DNA of 64,000 nt from Planococcus citri (taxonomy: Eukaryota > Arthropoda > Insecta > Hemiptera > Pseudococcidae), in the NCBI RefSeq assembly GCF_950023065.1, contig NC_088680.1:30368559-30432558 (forward strand), written 5' to 3'. Under the pieces are notes generated by a model. That model was not told the origin of the DNA and did no database searches. It saw only the letters and a list, made by a program, of their open reading frames with translations. Positions 35,380 to 47,556 of the stretch are shown here, piece by piece (within the stretch, counting starts at the first letter, position 1; each line of letters begins with the position of its first letter). The position numbers were made by a program, and so were the translations under genes.

Positions 35380-36760
35380 TGGAACGTGTTCTAATTGATC
35401 AAATAAGGTCAAACTTGGGAAATGGGGTTCATTTAGGACCTAGAATTGACCTCCGACTTCAAGGGTCAAAGTTGAAAATTACAGAAAGGTCAATTTTTTG
35501 GAGGGGCATAATATGACTCCAAATGAACGAAAAAGGTCCAAAATCATACCATAGGTCAATACCTCCGTTGTGATCAACATATCCAAATTTCAGCTTCCTA
35601 GGTCATCCCCACCCCATTTTAAGTGAGAAAAACCACATTTTACCCCTATTTTTGACCCCCTCACCCCTAAAATTGACCTTAGGAGTCCAAATTTTCAGCA
35701 TACAATGAGAGAGTGCCCCTTGAGTGCTTTTTGCAGGTTTCAACCTTCCAACCCCATTTGACCCCTCTCCAGGGTCAAAAAAGTGGATTTTTGCGTGTTT
35801 TTTGACGTTTAGCCAAGCCTACAGCCCCTCCAAATTGACCTAGAGGGTCCAAATTTTCACAGTACATTAAGAGGATGTCCCCGAAGTGCCTTTTGCAAGT
35901 TTCAACCTTCCAACCTCATTTGACCCCTCTCCAGGGTCAAAAAAGTGGATTTTTTCATCCATTTAACGTGTTTTTTTGAAAATTTCAACATTTAGCCAAG
36001 CCTACAGCCCCTCCAAATTGACCGAGAGGGTCCAAATTTTTACAGTACAATGGGAGGATATACCCGAAGTGCCTTTTGCATGTTTCAACCGTCCAACCCC
36101 ATTTTTACAGAAAGGTCATTTTTTTGGAGGAGCATAATATGACCCCAAATGAATGAAAAGGGTCCAAATTCATACCATTGGTCAGTACCCCTATTGTGAT
36201 CAACATATCCCAATTTCAGCTTCCTAGGTCATCCCCACTCCATTTTAGTTGGGAAAAACCACATTTTACCCCTATTTTTGACCCCCTCACCACTAAAATT
36301 GAGCTAGGGGGTCCAAATTCTCAGCATACAATAAGAGGGTGCCCCTTGAATGCTTTTTGTAGGATTCAACCTTCCAACCCCAGTTGACCCCTCTCCAGGT
36401 TCAAAAAAGTGGATTTTTGCGTGTTTTTTGACATTTAGCCAGACCTACAGCCCCTCCAAATTGACCTAGAAGGTCCAAATTTTCACCGTACATTGGGAGG
36501 GTGTACCCGAAGTGACTTTTGCAGGTTTCAACCTTCCAACCTCATTTGACCCCTGTCCAGGGTCAAAAAAGTGGATTTTTTCATCCATTTATTGTGTTTT
36601 TTGAAAATTTTGACCTTTAGCCAAGCCTACAGCCCCCCCAAATTGACTTACAAGGTCCGAATTTTCACAGTACAGTTGGGGGATGTGCCCGAAGTGCCTT
36701 TTGCCAGTTTCAACCTTCCACCCCCATTTGACCTGTTTCAGGGTCAAGACAGGTTTGTTA
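35380..36760 (+). repeat. Two-level tandem satellite, 626-bp unit
   Basis: Large units repeat at a spacing of 626 bases (for example ACAGAAAGGTCA at 35481 and 36107, and GATCAACATATCC near 35572 and 36198). Within each, a subunit containing ACAGCCCCTCCAAATTGACC, TCCAAATTTTCACAGTACA and CCAGGGTCAAAAAAGTGGAT repeats at about 183 bases (35821, 36004; 36446, 36628). Copies are close in sequence. All frames are interrupted. Confidence 0.8.
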
Positions 36761-36779
36761 CCACATTTTTTGAAGGAGG

Positions 36780-37385
36780 AAAAAGAGAGTTGGGTGAAGC
36801 CCGAGGGTGGGTGCAGGGGGGACGGAGTCCCCCCGCGAATATAGGAAGGAAACATCGTGGAAGGAGTGATTTGGGCGAAGCACAGGAGCGAAGCGAGGGT
36901 GCGAGTAGCTCAAGAGAAGCGCAGAACACGAAAAAAAGATATCAGTAGGAGGTAATTGGGCAAAGCCCAAGGGGGTGCAGGGGGGACTTGTCCCCCCGCT
37001 AACAGAAGAAAGAAATCGCGGAAGGAGTGATTTGGGTGAAGCCCATGGGGGGTGTTGGGGGTCAACGTCCCCCCAAATGCAGGCGAAGCACAGGAGCGAA
37101 ACGAGGGTGCGAGTAGCTCATGAGAAGCGCAGAACACGAAAAAAAGACATTAGCAGGAGGTAATTGGGCGAAGCCCAAGGGGGGTGTACCCCAACACAGG
37201 CGAAGCACAGGAGCGAAGCGAGGGTGCGAGTAGTTCAAGCGAAGCGCAGAACACGAAAAAAAGACATCTGCAGGAGGTAATTGGGCAAAGCCCAAGGGGG
37301 GTGCAGGGGGGGCCAAAGTCCCCCAAATACAGGCGAAGTACAGGAGCGAAGTGAGGGTGCGAGTAGTTCAAGAGCCCTCAATGTT
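36780..37385 (+). repeat. GC-rich tandem array
   Basis: GCGAAGCACAGGAGCGAAGC followed by GAGGGTGCGAGTAG starts at 36875, 37083, 37200 and 37333 (spacings 208, 117 and 133). Between the starts come AGCGCAGAACACGAAAAAAA, GGAGGTAATTGGGC and AAGCCCAAGGGGGGTGCAGG. Base composition is very unlike the AT-rich flanks. Open frames on both strands are by-products of the repeat. Confidence 0.8.
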
Positions 37386-37724
37386 TCTTGCACAAAAATT
37401 TGGCTCTTACGTAGCGGCAGACTGCTACGACTTTTTTCTTTTGAAATGTTTCTAGCCCCTTCAATTTCAAAGTTGGTCAAAAAATTCACGATGACGAAAT
37501 TTGTTTATTTTCCATAGTATTATTAATTTACTATCCATTCCCAAGGTAAAAAATTCATTTTTCTCAATTTTTTTTCGAAGCTCTATTGCTCCTTAAATTT
37601 TAGAGATAGGCAGTAGGCACCGTACCTATACCTAACATTTTTTTTTCAAGTCGTAACCGGTTATATCCAAATCAGAAATTTCGACAATGACATCCACTCA
37701 CCCGACACACTGTATTCTTTCTGG

Positions 37725-37766
37725 TGTAGGTGGGTAGGTAGGTAGGGGTAGGTAGGTCTAGGTATG
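37725..37766 (+). repeat. GGTA-type microsatellite
   Basis: GTAGGTGGGTAGGTAGGTAG and further copies with few interruptions. Confidence 0.7.
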
Positions 37767-38178
37767 CGTGTATGTAATGTAGGTTTTGGAGCTGGTCTCG
37801 ATACAGACAGAAGGTTCGTAATCGTATTTGGAAAAACCAAAAATTTGTTAACTGTGACGTTGCATGCGATATTAATCAGACATTGTTATCTTTTTACGAT
37901 TCTCGTTCTGCAGCAGTTCGATTTCGTCTCTTATCTGCATTTTTGCCAAATCAAGACTTGACTTCGTCGTAATTGTATCTCGTAGTCCGTCGTGTCATCG
38001 TTGGTTCTTGTTCGTACCTATTTTTGTGTAATTCAGTTTTCTGCTTGCTTGCCACGAAAATCGTACAACTTTACAAATCGAATCGCGTTCGTGTTTTTTC
38101 AAATTGAAATTTTAGATCAAAAATTGAATTTTTTCGATTAATTCGAAGTATTTTTCGTGCGTGTGTTTGATTCGCGAT

Positions 38179-40085
38179 ATGAATATGATTTTCGAGCCCG
38201 AATTTTCGTCCGGTATTTGCCTGAAAGATGAAGAAACATTCCAGTATGCATCTGTATGGTATGGATTCGAGTTTGTTCCTGAATTACTCGAAAATAATTT
38301 CTACGGTATCGTTATATTTTTGATTTTAACATTCAAGCTACTAACGTTTAAATTGGTTTTGGGCTGAATTTTTTTTCTTAACGTTTGGGTAAGGCTTGTT
38401 TGGTATGGGAGAATGTGTATTGTGTGTAAGTAAATCAACATGATTCAAAAAGAATGAAAATATTATTGTACCAATTTGTTGATTCCATTCGAGGTCCATA
38501 TGCCACTCGAAAATATTAGGTATTCGAAACTTGAGAATTACTATTATGTCCAACTACGTTACTTATCTCATTACTTGAGTTAGACTCAACTATCGATGGC
38601 ACATTATCACACATTTCTTAATGTAAGTTATTGGATGCTTTTTTACGTTAACTTCGTGAGTTGATTCATATTCTCTCGAATAGAATTGGTTTGGAATCTG
38701 GAAGATAATCTATTGAAAATTATTTCATCTTAAGTTTTGCTAACGAATTACACGAATATGGATTTTATAGAATAGAATATGAAATAGGGTTCGAAGTTTT
38801 TTTGTTTTTGTTTACTGACGCATCAGTTGTGAACTACGTTAACTTATTGTTATACATACCCTCGAACTTGAAAAATGTCAACTATCGAAGTACATACGAT
38901 CGTGTGAGTAAAAATAATTAGTATGGTGTATTGCTTTCAAGTTACATTAGAAAAATTTTCAAATGAGCCAGTTTCGGAAAAAGAATGGATATTGTGGAAC
39001 TTTTAAACATTGATTTAAATTTGATGAATTTTTTCCATCAGTCCAATATTTTTATTTACAGTGATGAATTATTCCAAAAAGAATTTCCCGATATTTTTCA
39101 TATTTTCGAACACTCTCAGCCCATTATTTTAAAGTTTTCGTTTTCATTTTCACTAAAAAATGGGAATATACTTACTTACTCGAATTTTCCAACATTTTGC
39201 AAGTGTTGTTAATTTTTCATATTTTTCGGGTTCCGTAGAAACGTTTTTTTATCTGGTGTTTTGATTATTGGATGAATTTTTCGTTTCATTCTGAATGTCG
39301 AAATTTTCATTTCAAAGCTGCCTCTACAACGAAACTTTTTTTGTTGTTAAGTACGTATAGACCTACTGTCAAACTAAGTAATAATTTTCAAGTTGAAGCG
39401 ATGTGTAAAAATGTCTTCTTGAGTGACGTTTGGTTCAATTATGAAGATTTTGAACAGCAATACGAATTTGCAAAAAAAGAAAACTTACCTGCAAATTAAT
39501 AGTCTCTCATTTGAATTTCCATCGATTTGTCCATGAAAATGAATGGAGGAAAACTTAATGTAATATTGAGGAAATTTGCTACTAATTTAATTCAATTTTT
39601 TTCATTTTCGATTCCATTGCGCTGAGAGAAAATCGATCATGTTTCAAGAAATAAAAATATCAACTCTTCGTATCCTTAAGTAACAAAAATCAAAACGAGA
39701 TTCATAAGGCTCCCTGCCTCAAATTTTTCTGAGTAACTTTCATCTCAGAGTGATGGTCTTTATCGGATTTGGTCAAAATCTTACAATCAGGAATCTAACT
39801 AAGATCTGATTTAATGATTTTTGGCAGTCTTTTCGGAAGGGGAGGAGGATTTCATCATTGGAAATAACTACTTACTGCTTTATGGTTCATTTGATGTTCT
39901 CTGGACGGGCTCGATGGCGCTCTTCAACGACTGTTTACTCAATTTTCTGGACTGGGCGACGCGTACTTACGATCCGGTGAGAAGTGAACTTTTTTACCTA
40001 GTCTTGCTTTTGCCGATCTTTTCAGCGGAATCGCCGGTTCCGGACCTGGTATCGGCCACACTGTGTCGATGTTGCTTCAAATTGA
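38179..40085 (+). CDS. Candidate three-exon gene, about 111 aa, unknown product
   Basis: Exon 1 38179-38305 opens at ATG and reads MNMIFEPEFSSGICLKDEET, ending in NNFY before G|GTATCG. Exon 2 39828-39976 follows TTTTTGGCAG and reads SEGEEDFIIGNNYLLLYG, then FLDWATRTYDP, ending CCG|GTGAGA. Exon 3 40026-40085 follows TTGCCGATCTTTTCAG and ends at TGA. All three phases agree (1, 0, 0 remaining bases as needed). Intron 2 is only 49 nt, short for insects. The 350 bases before the ATG are less AT-rich and could be leader or promoter. In exon 3 another frame reads GIAGSGPGIG, so the frame is not certain. A further frame at 39393-39499 (QVEAMCKNVFLSDVWFNYED) lies in intron 1. I recognise no domain. 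Confidence 0.33.
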
Positions 40086-40099
40086 TGAGTATATAGGCT

Positions 40100-43000
40100 T
40101 TCTGTTATCAATTTTACTGACGATGAGAAAAATTTAACGTCGTTTCACTCGAGAACCATTTGTGGCCGTTGGTAGCAAATTCTACAGAGAAGGTTCTCAT
40201 GTGAATGATTATTGTGATAGTTTATCGGTAAGGACTGAGTATGAAGCACCAAACATCTTTGAGGGGGAAAAAACGTGTTTGTAAGCTAATTATTTTCATT
40301 CATTCATTTTTTTTTATTTTTTTTTGGAAAGTCTTCAAAAAATGTCCTCTTTACGTCTTATCATTATACATACGTGTTTCTTGAAGATGAAAGTTTGAGC
40401 TGTTTAATGGTGCAACGTGCATTCCTCTTGCTCATTGGTTGAAAAGTTATAATGCTTTAAGTTTATTTTAAAAAAAACTGCTTCTGAAAAAGTTCTTAAA
40501 AATTCAAAAGAAAATTTATTCTCTTTTAAGATACTGTAAAATTCAATAAAAGTATTGGAGAATGGTTTTTCACTCATGTTATACTGTTTCATTAAACAAT
40601 TTTAAGGGGAAACGATTTTTGAATTTATGTTCGTTTTTTATAACTAAACTCTCATAACCTTTCAAATAATCAAGTTAGAGGAATGGACTCTGCATCTTCG
40701 GAAAAAACCAACCTTTTCACCTATAAAATAATATAAAACTAAATAGGATATTGTTCGAGATTTTTTTCGAAAATATGGTAAAAATGATCGAATTTTGAAC
40801 ACGTTTTTTGAGATTTTTTTTGTGTCGCATGGCCCATGCTGATCAGCGATCACAAGAATCAAATTATGCAATTGAAAAAAAATCCAAATGAAATTTACTA
40901 TGTACTACGTATTACAGTGAAGTGGATGTAACTCGATCCCTTCGAATTCCAAATTAGGTAAACACATCTATGTACTTGTTTTGAGGGTGAGTTTGCCTAT
41001 TCACAGTCATTCGTTGTGGTATGGGTATGGTACACCCTGTATAAAGCAACGCTTTGAGCGAGTAAATAATAATATGCATTATTATTGGTGGTTGGACTCG
41101 TCGTCAGATTTGTCGTAACCCGTCGTGAAAGCTGTGTAGATGGAATATCAAAAATACCTATGTAACCTACATGAAATTCAGGAAACAGAAATTAATAAGC
41201 TCGATTTGTCCATTAACAGTAAGCAGAACCTCTCTTGCAATCAGTTGTCAACAATTTAAGAAATAGCTATTATTAAATATTCTCCATTGAATTGACCACT
41301 TGCTGCTCTGCAGGTTTCATCTTATTAGCCGCACTCATGTTACAACACTTTTCTACCTGATGAAAAAGATGAAAAACCCACGTATTTTTGCTAAGTGCAA
41401 CCTATTTTACACCTCTAAGAGTTCTCTCTCCTCTCTAACCTAGTACATTTGCAAAAAATGTCAAAAATGAATCGTAGTTCGTAGATCAAATCTGAATAAA
41501 GATCGCAAAATTTTGGGGAAAAAATCAAAATTAATTGTCCGGTGATAATACCTACAAATCAGCTATTGAATGGATTGTCGCTGATGTTTCTCTGTAAAGA
41601 CTGTTGCAGCAATTGGCAAAAAGGCTGGCTCCTCTAGGAAAAGCTGCACGTACAGAACTACAGACGCTTATGCTGTCGAAGTAGGACTTCGGTCAAAGTA
41701 AAACGTTATTATATAAATATAATATAATGCTTGATAGTCATTTTGGTTTAGGCGGCAAAGGCTAATATAAGGAGGGAAGTATGCGTCTAGAATTACAGAC
41801 TGGAACCCTTCTAAATTTCCAAAGAATTTCCCCGCGTGAACAAACTAGCGATAATCCTATTAATAGCTTCCTAAACATGTTTACATTATTAAAATTCTTG
41901 TCAACAGTCTCAACAGAATGATAATGTACATCATTACCTTATAGTTCTTTCTTTGTATTGACCGGATCCATCTCTTGATCTAGCTAACAGTATTATGTAT
42001 GTACATGGTCCTTTTGGGTTTTTATAAAGAACCATGTCCAGTAATGCTACCAGAGATTTTGGCTAAAAACAAAAAAAAATTCATGGAATTAAGGATGGAT
42101 AAATCAATTCGTTATTACGATTATCTCGATTATTTTTTTGTGTTTTTTTTTGCGTCTGTGGCGCGATCACGTCAATTCAAGAAACAGAATATGCAGAACC
42201 TCTCTTGCCATCAGTTGTCATTTACTGGGCGATTTTATATGGGGTTGCATGCCTAAACATCCACCACTGTGCGCATTCTTGACTCAAGTTGCAGTCAAAT
42301 AATCTGTCATTGTTTGTAGATCTGCGCTGCTTTGAATCGATGTGTGGAATTTCCATTGCTTATCTTTATCTTCTTGCTGTGGTCTTCAATTCGGTTTGTC
42401 ACAAAATTCAACTCTGGGACTGGACCTGGATTTTTGTTGAAAATACCTACTGAAAAATGCTAAAATTTTGAAAGAAATCATTTTTGAAACTAAGGAGCAT
42501 TTTGAAATGCGGTGGTACCTATTTTTTGGTCACAAAAATGTCAATTTCAAAAAATTCAGAAACATAGGTGGAAACTTATCAAATTTCGAGTTTTTGAAGT
42601 TGGCCACAATAAAGAACGAAAAATTGGCATCGTCGTATTTGAAAATTTTCCCTTCGTTTCAGTTATGATATCGTTCAGTGTTATGGCATAATTCAAGCGT
42701 CATTTTCAAGAAAAAAATAATATTTTCAGAATCGAGAATTTATTCTAAAATTAACGATTTGAAAATTTTCAACCTCCCTATTTTCCCTTAAAAATTGGTC
42801 TTGGATTTTGAAGGCAATGGCCTGAGTCGATGAAAAATCTTGAATATCGTAATTTGGGACTGGGTCATTTTTCCCAGAACTGGTTGGGTAGGGGCTAGAA
42901 TTAAAAACCGCGATGTTTACAAAAATGCTCATTTTTCGAGGGCGTAGATCTTCCCTTGAGAGATACCTCCGGTGATGGAGTTGCTGTACTTGAGCAAAAT

Positions 43001-44200
43001 GCAAACACCTTCTTGCAATCATCCATTTATCTTTCTTTGTAAATCCGTTGTCAGGTCTTTGAAAAATCCTGTACAATCCGCTCAGTTTGTTAATGATTAG
43101 CAAGCTCTTTATTCATGTAACTGATGACGTGGCTTGTTATTTTGTTTTTCATAATATCATAATCACTATACCTAATTATTTTGGTATACGTAAATTTATG
43201 AAAGTTGACATGTCGACAGCCAGTAAAAGTCTAACTGACGTTATTCATTACGTAGAGCATTATAATTCCGTATTATTTATGTACTTACATGTAATTTATG
43301 AAATCAAAAAATGAGCTGTCTATTCTCGTACGATTTTCTGCTCAACTTATAAATGGTGGAGGGGTATAAGAGGGCTGCGAAATAATTTTAAGAGAAGAAT
43401 ATCAAATAACGCTATTCAAAACTGATCAAAAAAATGGATAAAATGTCGAAAACTGAACAAATTTTGTTGTTATACCTTCTTGTGCAGGACTTGAATTTAA
43501 AAAGGTATTTATGCTGAAAATTGTTGAAGAAATTACAAAAAAATTTGCAAGCATGCCAACTTTTGGCGTGAATAACTTCTCAAATTTCAATCCTGGGGTA
43601 AAAAGTTGTGATTACAAAATTATTTTTTCAGTTTTCGACGCATTATTTATTTTCTTGGTTAGTTTTTGAATCGCGATCTTTTCTTTTTTTAATCTGTTCG
43701 CAGTCATTTTAATTGTCAGGGTAAGCAACAAATCATTTACGATGGTTTGGCTCGTTTTTGTATGTACTGTTCGCACGGGAGGTTAAAAAAGGATTATGAC
43801 TTCAACTTTTTATAAATCCAAATCGCTCTTTTAATTTTCATAGCGAACAACAATTTTAGGTAACTTTTTTCTCAGTGGGATTCGTCGCATCTAAATCTCA
43901 GGTATTGCCATTTCACTCCAGTCGCCGGACACTCTGTAGAAGGAAAATTTATTTTAGAGAAAATCATCTTGGTGATTGTGAGAATATAAAAATATACCTA
44001 CTTGATGCGCAAAAATGTATGTTTTTTTTTCACAACAAGACCCAGTATTTTACGATTGAAAAGAATACCTGTGGTAGCGTAATTTGCAGTAGTAAAATTC
44101 CATTTTGAAGTTTTGAAAAAAATTATTGATGAAAATTGACATTTTTTCAAATCAACTTTTCTGTATGAAAAATTGACGAATATTTACCTACTGGAATTAC
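40100..44200. other. Mostly noncoding DNA with dispersed motif copies
   Basis: Contains TCTCTTGCAATCAG-type words at 41233, 42201 and 43011. A short stretch at 41596-41700 is open in several frames on both strands (for example minus LFLEEPAFLPIAATVF after GTACGTGCAG), but strand and frame cannot be decided. No other gene evidence. An end of the foldback family (CCGGACACTCTGTAG) lies near 43925. Confidence 0.35.
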
Positions 44201-45540
44201 GAACGATTCTTCGAATTGCGACCTGGCTGAGAACTACATAGGCAACCATTACAGTACGCTAGCTAAACGAATAGAATAAGGGAACGAGACGGACATTGGC
44301 ACGTCGTAAACCCTTTGAAAGCTTCGTCGTTGATCGCCCTAGAAAGGCTGGTGGACTGGGGTGGTAGGTAGAGGTACAGCAACGAAAGCGTTGATATTGA
44401 GAAAACGATAGATAGATACACGGTTCGTATGCTTTAAGGGTAAGGTAGGCAGAGTGAACCGGGGTAGACGCTTTACGGGTATCTCTCTCTCTCTTGGTAT
44501 ATACTTTTAAGATAAACGTCTAAAATTACGTAACAAGAAGTGCTAAAGTGCTTTGCATCTGAAACCGTGCTAAATTTTATTATTGCCGAGACCCTTCCTG
44601 CGTCGACGAGATATTAAATTGAAACAGAGAAGGCAGCGAAAATATCTGCTTTGTTTCCATACTTATTACTGTAGCACTATGTTTCTATACGTGTTCGAAG
44701 TGTACGTATAGCGTATACTTTCTCTCCTCTCTTCACTCTTCAGTACCTATATTCGTATTATAACAGCTGTCTATGTGTATATATCGAAAATATACCTCTG
44801 TAGATATCGCATTTCCGGTTTTTACCCATTCGCAGTTCGCACAGGGAGAGTGAAAGAGACCAAAAAACAGAGATGCTGGGTGCGTTGCATGAACCGGGGC
44901 TGGGGCCGGGGCAAACGACGTGGAAACTGTCGTGTGTGCACTTTAGAAAGCCTATAGTGTTGGATGGATATGGAAGCTTTATGCTACCTGGATATTGCGT
45001 TTTACGATCGTATTGGGAAATATTCATTTCCCATCATTTTTCTCGTCGTCGCGTCGTGTTTTTCATCCTGATAACAGCAGAAACACAGCTATAGAGTGAG
45101 ATAGAAAACCAGGGGTTGATGGCTTGGTGCTTTTTTTTTGCTGTTTTTCAGTCCCGTTGCGTTGCGTTGTTTTAACACTTCGTCGTCGTCGTCGTCTTGC
45201 TCGCTGCATCGTCGTCGTAGTTGTTTTTTCGCAAAAAGCCTGTCGAATGGAATAAGGAAAATATGTTTAAGAGGTTATCGGGACGATGTCGATGTCGTCG
45301 GAATCATTATGAGTAGAGGTAGCTAAAGAGAGAAATAGGTCTGATGCAAAATACTACGTATTACGTAGTAGTATACGTAGGTACCTTGAAACATGGAAGT
45401 GGATAAATTGTTTCCTAGTTGTGCTTGATATCTATTGAGATGACGAAGAAAAATATAAAGAGTTATACATATATATTTGTTGCAGAATTCGAAGAGAAAG
45501 AGGTCTTCCGCTTTGTGCGGTAATTTTTTCATTTTTTAAT
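44201..45540. other. Low-repeat stretch with microsatellites
   Basis: CGTCGT trinucleotide runs (45181-45222) and a CT run near 44482. A plus-strand frame at 44873-45094 (begins MLGALHEPGLGPGQTTWKL) overlaps an equally open minus-strand frame, so neither is called. Confidence 0.3.
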
Positions 45541-45894
45541 ATTCTATAGCTGTTGACGTCAGATGTATTCTTTTACCTTTTTTTTCCTCTTTTTTTTGGG
45601 GAGTTTTCGTTCAATTGTGTTGCGTGTTGTAAAAGAATTTTCCAGCTTGGTCTGGTTGGTGGTATTTTTTGAGGCTGGATATTTCTTCTGGAAATTTATT
45701 ATTGTGATACCTAATTGTATTTTAGACCATAGCTTGGAAACTGAAAAAAATTACTTACTCTGCAGATTAACACAATTCACTTTCTGCCAAGCCATCATTT
45801 CTTTTAAAAATATACAAATTGTATTTTTGATTAGGTTCTATATCGAGTTTATTAGGGTTGAATTTCTTTGCGACTTAAATTCAGCTAAAGTGCC

Positions 45895-46655
45895 TTTTTC
45901 GATTTTTGGTGAATTTTTAAAAATCAAAATCAGGCCAAAAATGAGGGGAAAAAATCAAAATTTTAACAAATTGACCCAAGAATACTGAAATTTGGGATAT
46001 ATCCTATTTTTGGCACGCCAAATCGATTGGAAACTGTTTCAGCCTGTTTTGAGCAGTTCTGGAGCCTCCGGCAGATTTTTGAAACTTGAAATTTCCCAAA
46101 ATTTTATCAAATGGAAATGGAAAGCCGAAATTCGTTCTTCAATGTTCTGTTCATTCTCAGGTAATTTGCGGTCAAATTTTTCATTCCTGGCGCAGAATCT
46201 GCCCACCTCTCTAGCCAAAATTTTTCAACATGGTCTTATTTTAGTCTTTTGCAAACTGTTACTGAATATCCATTTCCAGTAACTTTCTCAATAGAATAAA
46301 TTTTGGCTTTCCATCTCCATTTGATGAAATTTTTTGGAAATTTCAAGTTTCCAAAATCTATTGGAGGATCCAGTAATTTTCAAAAAGTCGCTGGAGGCCC
46401 CAAAACGACTTGAAATCCACCTGCAGTCGACTTCGTGGCGTATCAAAATTAGTTTGCAGAATGAATTTCGGGTTTCAAAAATCTACTGGAGGCTCTAGAA
46501 CTGCTCACAACGGGTTGAAACAGTTTCCAATCGATTTGGCGTGTCGAAAATAGGGTAGGTTTATCCCAAATTTCAGCTTTCTTGGTCAATTTGGTAAAAT
46601 TTTGATTTTTCCCCTCATTTTTGGCCTAAATTTGATTTTCAAATTTGTTTGCTGG
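45895..46655. repeat. Composite long-inverted-repeat element, copy 2
   Basis: The left arm (GGCCAAAAATGAGGGGAAAA, CTGAAATTTGGGATA, CGCCAAATCGATTGGAAACT) is repeated in inverse at 46480-46650 with perhaps 85% identity by eye. A second inverted pair lies inside (46080-46140 versus 46296-46370, ATGGAAATGGAAAGCC/GGCTTTCCATCTCCAT). No coding frame is shared by the arms. Confidence 0.7.
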
Positions 46656-47550
46656 GCACTTCATGTCGAAAACATACATTGAAGGCGCGGTCTCTTCCAA
46701 CGAACTGCTGTCCAATCAGTGAGTAGTATTTCAGCTATATAAGCCAATCAGCGAGTAGATTTTTAAAATGCTAAGCAATATGCAAACATAATTAGCTACG
46801 TTTATGTTTTTTTCTAAATTCCGAATTACAAAATTCAAAATTCCATTGTTGATAATATTGATAAAATGATAATGAAGGTAATCACAAAAATCGCTTCAAA
46901 TAGGTACGATGACCCATTAAGGCTCACGTTAAGGGTTCTGCTTCAATTTTTTTTTTTTTTGGATAAACATTTTTTCTACAATTACAAAAATTTTTGGGCC
47001 AAGTCAGGTTATGGTTAAGGCTAAAAATTCTGACTCGCATTCCTGATAAATAATAAATATAATTATCAACGGAAACATGATATACATATTTCTTTTATTA
47101 CATATAGTATGAAAAAATTATGAGGTCCTCGATATCGATTTGAGAAAAACTCAAATCTATTTCTCAGTACACCTGGCGGTCCATCTCACTGGCCACCTTT
47201 TTCTCCTGAGCAGTTTTTAGCACAAAGTTATTTTTTTAGGATCATGTATGTAATATGCAGATCTTTAATAAAATTATAATTAGGTACATTTCAATGGAAA
47301 GAAGATGAAATTTCCTTAACAAAAATTATGGGGTCTTCTATCGATGGATTTCGACTATTTTGAGTAAGAAAAATCAAACTTCTGCAATTCTAGACTTGGA
47401 AATGATTTTTTCTGCCAATTGGAATTCCCCCCCCCCTCCCTTCCTGTCATTGATTTGATTCAGATTAATATACTTTTGGCAATGGCACCAAATCGCTGTA
47501 GAACTCGATTTCGGTGTTTTGTTCGACTCAACGAAAAGTTCACCTCTGCG
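46656..47550. other. AT-rich noncoding DNA
   Basis: CAATCAGTGAGTAG and CAATCAGCGAGTAG variants of the dispersed motif at about 46715 and 46745. Otherwise nothing recognised. Confidence 0.4.
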
Positions 47551-47556
47551 TCTCAC

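Noticed and set aside
36571..37489. Several open frames on both strands in the GC-rich array
   Set aside because: The frames repeat the array unit in translation (SHPRFAPVLR, GEAQERSEGAS) on opposite strands, as expected from a tandem repeat lacking stops rather than from coding.
40020..40110. GIAGSGPGIGHTV reading, similar to ATP synthase subunit c or a dinucleotide-binding loop
   Set aside because: Only about ten residues agree; the rest of either family is absent and the frame does not join in phase to the best upstream exon model.
42726..43103. 125-codon minus-strand open frame
   Set aside because: Passes through a copy of the dispersed CTTGCAATC word and simple AT-rich sequence; no domain and no splice context.
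44758..45094. Overlapping frames of 73 (plus) and 89 (minus) codons
   Set aside because: Both strands are equally open in a moderately GC-rich stretch; no splice or motif evidence to choose between them.
45563..45988. 141-codon plus-strand open frame
   Set aside because: Mostly F, L, I from T-rich DNA; no splice signals or motif; its end runs into the inverted repeat at 45895. Treated as chance.
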